Positions 50,901 through 60,394 of a stretch of DNA of 64,000 nt are shown in pieces. Every line of letters starts with the position of its first letter. Position 1 is the first letter of the stretch. Where the stretch lies: positions 328,224,690 to 328,288,689 of the forward strand of contig CM019066.1 of assembly GCA_009667805.1 (NCBI GenBank), in the 5' to 3' direction. The DNA is from Leptobrachium leishanense. Lineage: Eukaryota > Chordata > Amphibia > Anura > Megophryidae. Under the pieces are notes generated by a model that searched no databases, was not told the origin of the DNA, and was given only the letters and a program-made list of their open reading frames with translations. Both the position numbers and the translations under genes were made by a program.

Positions 50901-53900
50901 AATACTGCCCCAGCACATGGAAATACTGCCCCAGCACATGGAAATACTGCCCCCAGACATGGAAATACTGCCCCAGCACATGGAATTACTGCCCCAGGTC
51001 CTGGATATACTGCCCCACCTCATGGATATACTGCCCCAGCACATGGATCTGCCCCAGCTCACCTCTGTGCCGCCACGTGTTCGGCTCCCTGTTAACTTCT
51101 GGCGGCATGGAGCTTGGGCGCTCGCCTGGGGAACCATGTGACGAGCCGCGAGAACGTGGCTCGTCACGTGGTTTCCCCTGTGAGCGCCCAAAGCACCATG
51201 CTGCCGGAAGTTAACAGGGAGCCGAAAATTGCAGCCTTATGCGATTTAGAAATTGCAGGGTCGGAAATCGCGATTCGATTGCGATTGCAATTAATTGCAC
51301 AGCCCTATTCAGGAGGTACTGGAGTTGCATGCTGCTTTACAGTATACACGAGCTACAGGCCAAGAGGAAGGTGAAATATACCCCCCACGCATCTCTATTC
51401 AGAAGGGGGGGGGTCCCTATTCTCTGTGCCTCCTAAACCGAAAATGCATGATGAACACAGTCACAAACCAAAAATCAGTCATCTGTGCCTGGAGGCCGCC
51501 CAAGCCACCATGCTCAGGTTCGGATGACTAATTTTTGTTCGCGCTCGTCCTGTATTTTCGGTTTCGATCCCAAATTTTCATTTTGGTGCCTCACTGCACT
51601 CTACGCGCAATGACCGCTTTTAGATTATTAAATTGTCAGGCAGTGTGGAATGCCCCCCCCCCCCTTGTCATCCCGCTTTCGTGCTGTCATCTTTGTGTCT
51701 ATTACAGCTCTTGTAGCAGCTTTCGTTCGGGGAGATAAGTCATTGGCTTGTGCTCCACAGGCAGCATCAGTCCATCAATTTGACCAGGCACTCATGTACC
51801 TTATCTCATGTAACTTGCGTATGTACAATTTCCTAAGAAAAAAAGCGGGGGTAAAGGAGGGGTATATTTTTACATAATGTTCCTTTTTAAGTAAAGTGTA
51901 AAAGCACATTGTGTTCGATTTTGTATTTATCGGATAAATAAATCAACTAACCGTTAATAGAAATAATAGTTGCAGCCCTATAAAAACAACCCATGAGATA
52001 AACTGACTGCATGTAACCCTTCATTATAAACTGTAAACATGTGATTAATGTCTTTTTTGTTTTATTTATATATACATAGAATTTAAATTATTTTTTTTTT
52101 AGGTGTTGCATGAGCTTGTACCTTCACACAAGCTCATGATTGAATTCTGTCGACTCTTAGAGAAATCTGGTATGTAATTCCAATCGGACATCTTCTTCAG
52201 TTTCTAATCTTCCTGCAGGTGACCAGACGAGTGGTCGGTTATGCAGAACAGTCCGGGCTCTACTTTGGCTTTAATATAATCAAACGTTTTGTAAATGGAC
52301 ACTCCAGCCATTAGAAGAACTATTTCTGTCCCATGAATGAGTTATTGTGGAAGGTCCCTTCTCCTGTCTCACTGCACACTTTTCATTTAGAACTTCAGTG
52401 ATTTATAAAACCCCTGTAGTGCTGAGCTTCCCCTTTGCTGTAATTGCTCAGAGCAGGAATTAATGGTTCTTCCAATTCCTAGAAAACCTGTGCAATGTTT
52501 GTGTGACGTGTGTTTTCCCAGGCAGATCCGCACCTATACCATGTATAAAACAAACCAGAAACAGTAATGCCACCTTCGTGCTCAGAACTATACATTACGT
52601 TTGTCAAACCCATAGGAAGAGATGAGGTTGCCAAGAGAGGCAGTATAGATCGAGAAGCGTAAGGGACCCAGAACAGAGCCTTGAGGTACCCCGATCGAAT
52701 GAGGAACTGGGGGTGAAGAAGCACCAGTGAAGGAGACACCGAAGAGAGAGATGGGAAGAGAACCAGGAGTGAGTGGTGTTACTGAGGCCAAGTTGACGCA
52801 GCGTGAGGAGCAGGAGTGAGTGGTGTCACGGAGGCCAAGTTGACGCAGCGTGAGGAGCAGGAGTGAGTGGTGTCACTGAGGCCAAGTTGACGCAGTTTGA
52901 GGAGCTGGAGTGAGTGGTGTCACTGAGGCCAAGTTGACGCAGTTTGAGGAGCTGGAGTGAGTGGTGTCACTGAGGCCAAGTTGACGCAGCGTGAGGAGCA
53001 GGAGTGAGTGGTGTCACTGAGGCCAAGTTGACGCAGCGTGAGGAGCAGGAGTGAGTGGTGTCACTGAGGCCAAGCTGACGCAGCGTGAGGAGCAGGAGTG
53101 AGTGGTGTCACTGAGGCCAAGTTGACGCAGTTTGAGGAGCAGGAGTGAGTGGTGTCACTGAGGCCAAGTTGACGCAGCGTGAGGAGCAGGAGTGAGTGGT
53201 GTCACTGAGGCCAAGTTGACGCAGCGTGAGGAGCAGGAGTGAGTGGTGTCACTGAGGCCAAGCTGACGCAGCGTGAGGAGCAGGAGTGAGTGGTGTCACT
53301 GAGGCCAAGTTGACGCAGTTTGAGGAGCAGGAGTGAGTGGTGTCACTGAGGCCAAGTTGACGCAGCGTGAGGAGCAGGAGTGAGTGGTGTCACTGAGGCC
53401 AAGTTGACGCAGCGTGAGGAGCAGGAGTGAGTGGTGTCACTGAGGCCAAGTTGACGCAGTTTGAGGAGCAGGAGTGAGTGGTGTCACTGAGGCCAAGTTG
53501 ACGCAGTTTGAGGAGCAGGAGTGAGTGGTGTCACTGAGGCCAGGTTGACGCATGCGTGAGGAGCAAGAGTGAGTGTCACTGAGGCCAAGTTGACGCAGCG
53601 TGAGGAGCAGGAGTGAGTGGTGTCACTGAGGCCAAGTTGACGCAGCGTGAGGAGCAGGAGTGAGTGGTGTCACTGAGGCCAAGTTGACGCAGCGTGAGGA
53701 GCAGGAGTGAGTGGTGTCACTGAGGCCAAGTTGACGCAGTTTGAGGAGCAGGAGTGAGTGGTGTCACGGAGGCCAGGTTGACGCAGCATGAGGAGCAGGA
53801 GTGAGTGGTGTCACGGAGGCCAGGTTGACGCAGCGTGAGGAGCAGGAGTGAGTGGTGTCACTGAGGCCAAGTTGATGCAGCGTGAGGAGCAGGAGTGAGT

Positions 53901-56900
53901 GGTGTCACTGAGGCCAAGTTGATGCAGCGTGAGGAGCAGGAGTGAGTGGTGTCACGGAGGCCAAGTTTATGCAGCGTGAGGAGCAGGCTTTCACGACCAG
54001 AGATATGTATACTCAAATTTTCAGTGTTATACAATGAAAATTTAAAAAAAAAAAAACACCCCTTCCACCTAACTTTTTTTTTTATGAAAGATTAGTATAC
54101 CCTGGGGAAAAATGAAAGGACCCACTCCTGCCACCCCGTGTTACTGTAAAGAAGCTACATGGTGCAACCCCCTCCTCTCCCTACTGTAACAAAGGGTTCA
54201 GCCAACTTTATTGGTGCACTACAACAGCCAGGGGGAGCTCTGGTATATTTTGTTTTTTATCTGCATTTCTAAAAATCAGTTTATGATCATTGCAAATAAA
54301 CCCATAAGAAGGATGTCTGGGCATTTTTGTCACATTTACTTTATTTCTCACAAAGACCATTGCTGCCTATATGCTGATAATGCACACCCCGCCTGTGAAA
54401 TTTTTGAAGATAAAGGACACCATCTAGTGTTTATGCAACTGTCATTTCAGCAGTATTTTTTTGTGAAGGATAAATGAATACTTGAATGTAAATTCGCTCA
54501 CGTTATGCAAAATTTACATTTTACTCTTAAGTAGACATCCCATGTTTCAACTAATTTTTATAAAAAATTTTTTAACAAAGTGCTTGGTAGTGAAGGTAAG
54601 TGTTTACAGCAAGTTACTTTTCACGCTCAAAATCCCAGTTTCCATATTTATTTATTTATTTATTTATAAAGGCTTTTACCAGGAAGGATACATTGAGATT
54701 TCTCTCGTTTTCAAGTATGTCCATATCATATGTATTTATTGTGAAATAAAATCTTGTTGGGCATACAACTCCCATCTTTGATATTTTTGGTGTATAGTCA
54801 CGGTAGAAAATACACATGTATTTTTGAAGCGCCGAACCACTTATATTGGTGAACTGTTAAGTGTCTACTACTGGTTCAATTTGAAGTGTATGAAAATGCC
54901 TAGTGCTAATTAATGTCAGCCATGTTTTATAGATTCACAATGCTAACTGTACAGGACATTTCATGTAGTGTAGGCAAAGGATCCACACGGAGAAGAGCAT
55001 TGGACCTCAAGGTTCTTAAAGGTTGTCTTTCTGGTGCCTGAGGTTTCCCTTTAACCTCATTCCCTTTTTTATATGGATATAAATATCCCACAACCATGTT
55101 TTGTGCAACCAGCGGATAAACAATTTATTAAGTATTATCACGGTTTCAAGACCATTGGAGTTTTTCTTGGTTGCAATAATCATTTTATAAATCTTTTGTG
55201 TCTGCTGTACAGGGTGTTTTATTCTTTCCTCTCACACCACGCAGAGATAAATACTAGACCGTAACCAGCATGGTGGTTGTTTTGACAGTTTCAGAGGAAC
55301 ACGGCAAGCTGGCTCTGCAGGTTGCCTTTGATCTGCTGGATTTCTCAGGCTGGAAGGAAGATCTTAAAGCCTGGAAATGTTTGGAGAAACGACTGAAAAA
55401 AACACTGAAGTGGTAAATAACACCATCTATAGGATTCTATTTTTTTATTTAACAAAATACAGTTGTGACCCATTATACCCTAATGGGATCTTTGGTATTA
55501 AATCCCTCCCAAACATCCACCGATTTATTAACTCTCCAAATACAGTTGAATTATGCAGTGTGTGCAGATGGTAATAACTCAGCAATCTCCCCGCACCACT
55601 TGAATTTAATTTTTTTTATGTATCCTAGCAGAGATGCACTCTTTCAGTTATCAATAAATCAGCAAATCCCATAAACCTAACAAATTGCAGTTGAGTGATA
55701 ATATATGTGTTTTTGTTTTGCTATTTGTCAGCTGTTTTAGCAGTGTTCTTATTTTGTGGACAATTGAACCTCAGAAAGCACTTTGAGCTAACCAATCAGT
55801 GCATATACCTAGGTATAGATAACAAACACACTGAGCATGTGCAACGGAGTTGCTCCTCCTCCCTCCTGCACTGTGTGCTGAGGGGAGGGCGAGGCTGAGT
55901 GCCATTCCAATCTGTAACTCCCAACTACTGCAGAGACGGGGAAGGACAGAAATCAATATATACAGGGAGAAGAGAAAGCAGAGAGAGGTACAGCAAAATA
56001 AGCACAGAGACACAGCAAAAAATAAAGCACAGACACAGGAAGAAAATGTAAAGACGGCAAGATAAAGCACAAGAAAATTTGCAGTGAGAGCGAGTGCACA
56101 AGAGACGAACAGCACAAAGAGTCAGTGAGTGACAATGTGAGGGAGTTTGAGTGAGACAGTGATTTATGTGAACATTGAAAGAGCGCAAGCGAGTGTGTGT
56201 GTGTGTGTGTGTGTGTGTGTCTTGCTTTCACAGTTACAGAGATGCTAATATTCAGTTCCTCCTCAGTTTCCCCAGTCTGAGGTCCTGAGCTGCACAGGGT
56301 TTCATGTGCACAGCTTGTGCTAGTTCATGTGAAGATGTAGTGGGCGGGGAATATTCAGGAAGTGGGAGCTGAAGAAACGCCCCTAGCTGAGGGGCGTGGC
56401 CAGAGAAGATGAAATGACAGAGTTCAAAGCAAGAAAATAAACATTTTTACACATTTTCAAAACTTTTATTGATTTTATTCTAGTTTTGTCTAATGGGTAT
56501 AAAAGTGTTTAAATGCCAATTATTTTTTTTTCTAGACTTGCATATCCCTTTTAATGAGGTGGAGGAGTGAATGTTTAGATGAGGAGACAGGAGGGTATTG
56601 TTCTCCAGGCTAACAGCGATAAGAGCTGGCAGCTGAATGAGATAACACAGGGAGCTTAAAAGACTTCTAATCTACCCCCTGGTGATGTCCTTTGAATACA
56701 TCCCACAGAATACAATGATATGAGCCAGTGATCAACTCATAGACCCCATTCTATGGCAAAAAAACACAAAGTGAGAAGCAAGTGATGTAAAGATACTGTG
56801 GGGGCAGTTTACAACACAGAAGATCACACAATGGATGCACCCAGTGACACACATAAAGTAAAATATTTTTTAACTAAACCTATCAAGAGAAAAACAAAAC

Positions 56901-59900
56901 ACATGTATGATATCAGCATAATAAAATAAACACAATAAGGACATTTAATTTTATGGTGGTAGTGTCTCTTTAATAGTTCTTCATCAACCGGTCAAAGCCA
57001 ATTATGTGGAGACTCTTCATAACACAACGCCAATCCCTAGAAGCACTCTGTGTGCCACATGATGTTATGATGTTTATAATGTTATGTTTATAAACTCACT
57101 AATACTGTTGTAAAAATATGGTCCTAATTAACAAAGTTTGATCTTGCAAAAATGAAGGTACACGATGGAGTTGCTCAATACCCACATTAAAGTTTGTGTC
57201 TTGAGTTGGTTTCATTCAGTGTTTCTTGTCTTCCATATGCCATGATTTAAGAGAAGGGATCTCAGTAGTCAAAGCACCAAATGTGACTGAGTGCATTACA
57301 ACACCGCTGACGTGAGTGGAGATTTAATGACAGGGATGCAGTTTTATAATAGAGTTGAAACAGCGTGCAATAGTGTGTACCCTTTATTTTATTATGATCT
57401 TCTCTAGAAAGTAAGCCTGGATTAAATTAGGAGTACTTGTCGGCACACCTATTAGGCTAAAATTTAAATTTGGTACTCAGTGAAATTTGTTATGCATGTG
57501 TTGAGGAACTCTTTTTTTAAAAAAAAAATATTTTTGTTTTATATATTTTATACCCTAATCATGTGGGCATCCATGGTGCGGGTTTGCTGTACCTTGCTCA
57601 AACTTTATTTGTTGTAAAGACATCAGGCTCGAACGCTAGCGCTCACATAAATGGGCGTTAGCGTTAGGTTACTTGAGGTGATAGCGTTGCACCCACAACA
57701 CCTCCCAATCGCTAACGGGTTAAAAAAAATTTGCGAATCGGCATTAGTGCCTTGTAGCGCGAGCTTACTGTTCTTAGCGCTCCCTATGAGCGCAAAGTGA
57801 AAGCACAGAGTAACTAGCGCTAGGATCACATTGTCCTAACGTTGGTTATTCACAGCTGTCGCTAACAGATTCCATTGCTGCAGAATCAGTCAGCACCAGC
57901 TGGAAACCCCCCCCCCCCCCTCGAATACTCTCCTCCCGAAGAGCACGGCAGCCAGATCTGCCACTTCTGGCCGCCGAGAGCAGAGTGAGACTGGGGGAAA
58001 AAAGTTCCTAGTCTCCCTCTGCGATCATTCCGCTGACCTGCAGAATCTCTGACAGGCGAGATCCTGCCGGTCATGTGACCCGGAAGCAGAAGCCTCCATG
58101 GAGTCCAATGGACTTCATGGAGGGGATGCTCGGGATGGCGCTATAGCACTGTCCCGAGCATCCCGGACCCTATCAGCTACTACAGGGCAGGCTGCTGGAC
58201 TCAGCACCTGCCCCATAATCTAATGGTAAAATGGGGATGCAATGGGGAAATTGGCGAACGCTAATTTTTCCCCTTAGCGCCCCAGTTTTAGTGAGGGATA
58301 GGTGATGGGGCTCATCCTTTTTAGCTCTCAGTTCATGTTTCGAAATAAGGACACGTGTGCCTCGCTTAACAATGAAAACTATGGTAAAGGGGTAAAAAGT
58401 AACATGGACGCAAACCAAAAATATGGCAACGCATCCCTGTATTGAAGTTTAAGAAAACTCCGCTGCATGAGAGTTCCACGTGTGTGTGCGTGTATATATA
58501 ATCAGCAGAGTATAGCAGTACTTAGTGATACCTTTTATTAGAATAAAGTTGCTGAATATAGAATATTTGATACAGTCCTAACCTCAACATCTGAGGGTTG
58601 GGATTTAAGGGTCATTATTTCAGAGGATCTAAGGGTAAGTAGTCAATGTAATAGAGCAGCAGGAAATGCTGGCAGAATGCTTGGTTGTGTAGGGAGAGGT
58701 ATTAGCAGTAGGAAAAGGGAAGTGCTCATGCCACTGTACAGAGCACTGGTGAGACCTCACTTGGAGTACTGTGTGCAGTACTGGAGACCGTATCTCCAGA
58801 AGGATATAGACATCTTAGAGAGAGTTCAGAGAAGTGCTACTAAAATGGTGTACGGCTTGAAGGAGAAAAGTTACCAGGAAAGGCTTAATGATCTTAACAT
58901 GTACAGCTTGGAAAAAAGACGAGACAGAGGAGATATGATAGAAACATTTAAATACGTAAAGGGAATCCACAAGGTAGAGGAAGGGAGTATATTTAAAAGG
59001 AAACAAAATAGCAAAACAAGAGGACATAGTCTTAGATTAGAGGGGCAAAGGTTTAAAAGTAACATCAGGAAGCATTATTTTACTGAGAGGGTGGTGGATA
59101 CATGGAACAGTCTTCCAGTAGAAGTGGTAGAGGCCAAAACAGTAATTGAATTTAAGCAAGCATGGGATAGGCATAAGGCTATCCTAAACAAAAGATAAAT
59201 CCAGGTAAAGTATCCATGTAATTGGGCAGAGTAGATGAGCCGAAAGGTTCTTATCTGCCGACATTTTTCTATGTTTCTATTTAAAAGACGGCAAGCTTTC
59301 AAAATAATTATACCTCTCTTCAGGTCTGGAAGCTATACTGAGCAGTTCTAGAATTGAACAATGAGCCAAGCAAAGAGTAGGGTCTTTATTGTTCAATTCT
59401 ATGATTTTTTTTTTTTTTCCTCGGTAAAGCCTCCAGACTTCAAGAGCTATACTCCTGAAAGCTTGTCTTCTAAATGTAATGTTAGTCCAATAAAGAAAAG
59501 GTAGTATTTATAAAGCGCCAACAAGTTCCGTTGCACTGTACAAACGGTGAGACATAACAATAAATCTACATATAGGTTAGACACACACAGCAGTACAAGA
59601 GAGGACTCTGCTCAAGAGCTTACAATCTAAGGCGAGGGGTGACACACTAAAGGGCAGAGGAGACCTTCTTGGAATTTCTGTTTTTGGCTGCACTTTCTGG
59701 GTGATAATAGGCTGATTTGCATATGGTTTAGTCTTCTCTGTAGTGGCACCATTGAACTAAAACCTTATGAGACCTGAGTGACTCCTATGGACTCGCCAAA
59801 GGACAGGCCACTTGAGCTGCTGCCGGTTTCTGTGCTTAAATTGTTTTTGGTATTTTTTGGGTTTGGCCTTAATTTATAGTTATCCTTATGTTATGTTTAA

Positions 59901-60160
59901 TTATTTTTCTGCTATTCGCACCTGTAACCACTGCCTTTCTCCACAGCAATCGTAAGGACTGGGTTTTGGATGTATGGGAATCCAGGAAGGCCTGGTGGCC
60001 TACGTACCACTTCACCAAGTTCCACGCCAAAGAATTCAAGCACAATCAAAAGCTAGCGATACTTAAAGGCTTGGTAGCAGGACTTTTACTAGGAAGAGGT
60101 TAGTCTCACAGCTGACATTTTTTTGTTTGTTTTTCTTCAACCTCTTTTTCTATAGGATGA
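35931..60160 (+). CDS. TAF1A: TAF1A, RNA polymerase I SL1 subunit (gene-level entry)
   Basis: TAF1A (TAFI48) is one of the TBP-associated factors of SL1/TIF-IB, which binds the ribosomal RNA promoter in the nucleolus and recruits RNA polymerase I. Coding exons: 39313-39412, 43159-43325, 43974-44087, 46557-46755, 47176-47306, 48405-48563, 52103-52169, 55289-55412 and 59947-60098. All have GT-AG borders, and phases match at every one of the eight internal junctions. They sum to 1213 nt, giving about 405 residues; human TAF1A has 450. Recognisable conserved blocks are [40 protein letters not shown] and RK.WWP..HF. The 3' end is odd: the frame stops right after GLLLGRG whether or not the last intron is removed. 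MIA3 lies upstream on the opposite strand. Confidence 0.93.
36353..37188. mobile_element. MITE (AAAGGGATACTCC ends) with nested MITE
   Basis: Left end AAAGGGATACTCC and right end GAGTGCCCCTTT are inverted. It contains a further inverted-repeat element at about 36690-36986 (CCGTTCACACCTGGG.. and ..CAGGTGTGAACCCAGCC, with GCGTTTTACAGC repeats). Related ends lie at 43598, 49725 and 61555. Confidence 0.55.
37189..38073. mobile_element. Two adjacent MITEs of the GGTCAGACGA family
   Basis: Copy one is 37189-37643 and copy two is 37641-38073. They meet at a shared TTA. Both have the inverted GGCTAGGGTCAGACGA ends but different interiors. The second abuts a TTAA-type end (TTAACCTCTTTGCTGCTGAG) at 38071. 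Confidence 0.7.
39313..39412 (+). CDS. TAF1A: TAF1A coding exon 1 (exon 2)
   Basis: Acceptor TTATTTCAG at 39294-39302. The ATG at 39313 has A at -3 and G at +4. It encodes an acidic N-terminus ([19 protein letters not shown]...) like the human one and ends in phase 1 at a weak donor, CAT|GTTGAG. The phase fits the next exon. The donor is the least certain border of the gene. Confidence 0.7.
40080..40730. mobile_element. hAT-like element with palindrome and minisatellite, locus D
   Basis: The right end GGTATCGGTGCATCCCTA finishes at 40730; no left terminus was found. A long palindrome spans 40130-40395 (arms TCGGACAG..CTCCGGCATACTTACC-like and complement, with a CACGTGATCGC pair at the centre). 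It is followed by the array 40398-40610. Arm sequence is shared with locus C (15486-15545). Confidence 0.7.
40398..40610 (+). repeat. Minisatellite of locus D, 23-bp unit
   Basis: About nine units of GAGAGCTGGGGGGCAATATC followed by CAT. The first five or six are nearly identical and the right-hand ones are degenerate. Confidence 0.9.
40746..40850. repeat. Hairpin with about 36-bp arms
   Basis: CAACAAAATAGTGTTTAAAT at the left pairs with its complement at the right end. The arms end at the loop with TCTTTATTCAT, as in the 67-bp palindrome at 11860. Confidence 0.8.
40955..41095 (-). repeat. Interspersed repeat (GCGCTGTACAA type), fragment
   Basis: TTGTACAGCGCTACGGAA and AGATTGCAAGCTCTTGGGCA match, on the opposite strand, the repeats at 59500-59640 and 60395-60545. 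Probably a LINE or SINE 3' region. Confidence 0.65.
41203..41330 (+). repeat. 20-bp tandem repeat
   Basis: Six exact copies of ACACACCCACGCTCTCTCAC in tandem, then CT-rich low-complexity sequence to about 41580. Confidence 0.95.
41701..42357. mobile_element. hAT-like element, 657 bp, perfect 8-bp duplication, locus E
   Basis: Left end CAGGGACGGATCCAG and right end CTGGATCCGCTCCTG, flanked by ATCTATAC at 41693-41700 and 42358-42365. The related repeat R at 55.8 kb shows the empty site with a single ATCTATAC. The interior holds a 27-bp minisatellite (41940-42235) next to a GC-rich block. Confidence 0.92.
41940..42235 (+). repeat. Minisatellite of locus E, 27-bp unit
   Basis: About eleven highly uniform units made of CAGCTCACACATGGATATAT followed by TTGCCCC. 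The two right-hand units have diverged. At the right border the complement reads GAG|GTAAGA. Confidence 0.95.
43159..43325 (+). CDS. TAF1A: TAF1A coding exon 2
   Basis: Acceptor TTTCTCTTGCAG, donor GAG|GTAAGA. It starts with two bases that complete the previous codon and ends in phase 0. It encodes [20 protein letters not shown] and [18 protein letters not shown]...MAPE, matching the human QWQQAAEYMYSYFQTLED..APE helical repeat region. Confidence 0.92.
43974..44087 (+). CDS. TAF1A: TAF1A coding exon 3
   Basis: Acceptor GTACTTGCAG, donor ATG|GTAAGT; phase 0 in and out, 38 codons. It encodes [16 protein letters not shown] and [11 protein letters not shown], close to human IIWKLGSEIL..HPKS..MKNIGVMNYL. 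Confidence 0.95.
44117..45232. mobile_element. MITE with nested GGTCAGAC-family MITE
   Basis: Ends AGGGGTTATTCAGAAACC and TTATTGAATAACTCCTTT. Inside it is the MITE 44711-45176 (TTAGGCTAATGTCAGACGAA and complement). Lies in a TAF1A intron. Confidence 0.65.
45512..45672 (-). mobile_element. LINE 3' region fragment
   Basis: AGTATTTTACCAGGAAGGAT and AAGGATGTCCTGG are the complement of the L2/CR1-like tail. It is followed by GGATTCAAACCTGTG-type sequence common in vertebrate LINE 3' UTRs. Confidence 0.6.
46557..46755 (+). CDS. TAF1A: TAF1A coding exon 4
   Basis: Acceptor TTTTGTGCAG, donor GAAG|GTAAGA; phase 0 in, phase 1 out. It encodes [20 protein letters not shown] and [28 protein letters not shown], which aligns with human ISLQHALYLL..AETWRHG..LIQAYKGLLQYYTWSEKK. 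Confidence 0.95.
47176..47306 (+). CDS. TAF1A: TAF1A coding exon 5
   Basis: Acceptor TTCGTTCCCAG, donor GAT|GTAAGT; phase 1 in, phase 0 out. It encodes [19 protein letters not shown], with the PGVWDPFV block conserved to human. Confidence 0.95.
48405..48563 (+). CDS. TAF1A: TAF1A coding exon 6
   Basis: Acceptor TTCTTTCAG, donor AAA|GTGAGT; 53 codons, phase 0 in and out. It contains [17 protein letters not shown], the most conserved TAF1A segment (human SNPNAHIYLYNFLKR). The repeat-poor intron before it (47307-48404) holds only low-complexity sequence. Confidence 0.96.
49739..49800. mobile_element. hAT-type terminus TAGGGATGCACC
   Basis: A single terminus next to AAGGGACACTCTAC, the end of another MITE family. 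The partner end was not identified. Confidence 0.45.
50067..50248. mobile_element. hAT-type MITE, TIR CAGTGTTTCCCAAA, copy 1
   Basis: 182 bp, with ends CAGTGTTTCCCAAAC and TTTGGGAAACACTG, flanked by CTCTAGGC and CTCTAAGC (7 of 8 identical). Copy 2 is at 62386-62564. Confidence 0.8.
50360..51307. mobile_element. hAT-like element, 948 bp, perfect 8-bp duplication, locus F
   Basis: Left end TAGGGCTGTGCAAT and right end ATTGCACAGCCCTA, flanked by TTCAGGAG at 50352-50359 and 51308-51315. Subterminal GCGATT words are followed by the minisatellite 50488-51056 and then a GC-rich palindrome 51066-51232 (arms CGGCTCCCTGTTAACTTC and complement). No transposase. Lies in a TAF1A intron. Confidence 0.92.
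50488..51056 (+). repeat. Minisatellite of locus F, 21-bp unit
   Basis: About 26 units of CAGCACATGGATATACTGCC (plus C or G). Subtypes with CAGCTC, CAGCAA and CAGCAC are grouped in blocks, showing stepwise amplification. Open frames of up to 270 codons are repeat artefacts. Confidence 0.95.
52103..52169 (+). CDS. TAF1A: TAF1A coding exon 7
   Basis: Acceptor T-tract plus AG at 52101-52102, donor CTG|GTATGT; phase 0 in, phase 1 out, 22 codons plus one base. It encodes [20 protein letters not shown] (human VPSHKLMLEFHTLLRKS). Confidence 0.95.
52583..52800 (-). mobile_element. LINE reverse transcriptase fragment
   Basis: On the minus strand it encodes [20 protein letters not shown], the conserved reverse transcriptase block of L2/Rex1-like LINEs. 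It is truncated downstream before the catalytic YADD. Its upstream end merges into the 47-bp minisatellite. Confidence 0.8.
52768..53990 (+). repeat. 47-bp minisatellite, about 26 copies
   Basis: Unit GTGAGGAGCAGGAGTGAGTG followed by a GTGTCACTGAGGCCAAGTTG-type segment and ACGCAGC. Variants GCGTGAGG and GTTTGAGG alternate in blocks of three to five units, suggesting higher-order amplification. The first unit overlaps the LINE fragment. Confidence 0.97.
54650..54726 (-). mobile_element. LINE 3' UTR fragment
   Basis: TTTATTTATTTATTTATAAA followed by TTTTACCAGGAAGGATACAT on the plus strand, the complement of the L2/CR1-like tail. Confidence 0.75.
55289..55412 (+). CDS. TAF1A: TAF1A coding exon 8
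   Basis: Acceptor TTGTTTTGACAG, donor AAGTG|GTAAAT; phase 1 in, phase 2 out. It encodes [20 protein letters not shown] and [14 protein letters not shown], aligned with human EKEEHRKLGLEVLFGVLDFAG..AWKYLAKYLK. A second AG seven bases on would shorten the residue count relative to human, so the first was chosen. Confidence 0.93.
55745..56560 (-). repeat. Unclassified interspersed repeat R, copy 2
   Basis: Opposite-strand match to 39868-42435, without the two insertions. It preserves the pre-insertion sequence TATCTATACCTAGGTATA (as complement). It contains a GT microsatellite at 56194-56222. 56570-57600 shows no recognisable feature. Confidence 0.75.
57625..58310. repeat. CpG- and GCGCTAAC-rich repeat, probable MITE
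   Basis: GCTCGAACGCTAGCGCTC at the left and GAACGCTAATTTTTCCCC..GATGGGGCTCAT at the right resemble the ends of the 24906 element. Termini are not fixed. Confidence 0.4.
58590..59281 (+). mobile_element. CR1-like LINE, 3' part with open frame
   Basis: An open frame at 58677-59198 (173 codons) encodes the reverse transcriptase C-terminal region: [37 protein letters not shown]-like [17 protein letters not shown]. In-frame sequence extends upstream to about 58590. It ends ATTTTTCTATGTTTCTATTT. A different LINE family from the one at 3118. The frame is intact, but most of the element is missing. Confidence 0.8.
59490..59650 (+). repeat. Interspersed repeat (GCGCTGTACAA type)
   Basis: TTTATAAAGCGCCAACAAGT and GAGCTTACAATCTAAGGCG. 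Sister copies at 60395-60545 and (opposite strand) 40955-41095. Confidence 0.7.
59947..60098 (+). CDS. TAF1A: TAF1A coding exon 9
   Basis: Acceptor TTTCTCCACAG; one base completes the previous codon (giving Cys). The donor GAG|GTTAGT leaves phase 1. It encodes [30 protein letters not shown] and [10 protein letters not shown], aligned with human [20 protein letters not shown] and FVAGLLLGKG. Confidence 0.95.
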
Positions 60161-60302
60161 CCTGATTTTCTATCCCCAGTGCGGAAATCTCCAGGGCCCT
60201 TCTGTATATTTGATCAGGTATTTCAAAGAAATGGATGATCTCCACCTTAACCGTAACAAAATGCTTGCCAAAAAAGCTATGTTTCTGAAAACGCAAGAAT
60301 AG
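60156..60302 (+). other. TAF1A: Candidate TAF1A last exon, out of phase
   Basis: Good acceptor (CTCTTTTTCTATAG). One frame is open for 48 codons and reads IRYFKEMDDLHLN.. then a Lys-rich tail and TAG, resembling the human RYFRYILK..KKIKRMK end. Exon 9 ends in phase 1, so normal splicing instead yields GGA TGA and stops at once. Either a base is missing or added here, or this is now 3' UTR. Confidence 0.5.
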
Positions 60303-60394
60303 CGAAGTAACCTTATTCATTATTTTTTTTTTTTTTTGTGTTTGTCTGTATATGTGATCTAATTGTTATACGATTTATATTGTGCTTCATTTTT

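Noticed and set aside
50402..51214. Open frame of 270 codons and several partners
   Set aside because: Same explanation: the 21-bp unit is a multiple of three and lacks stops.
52768..53990. CRISPR-like regular array
   Set aside because: There are no unique spacers; the whole 47-bp unit is repeated. It is a minisatellite in a vertebrate genome.
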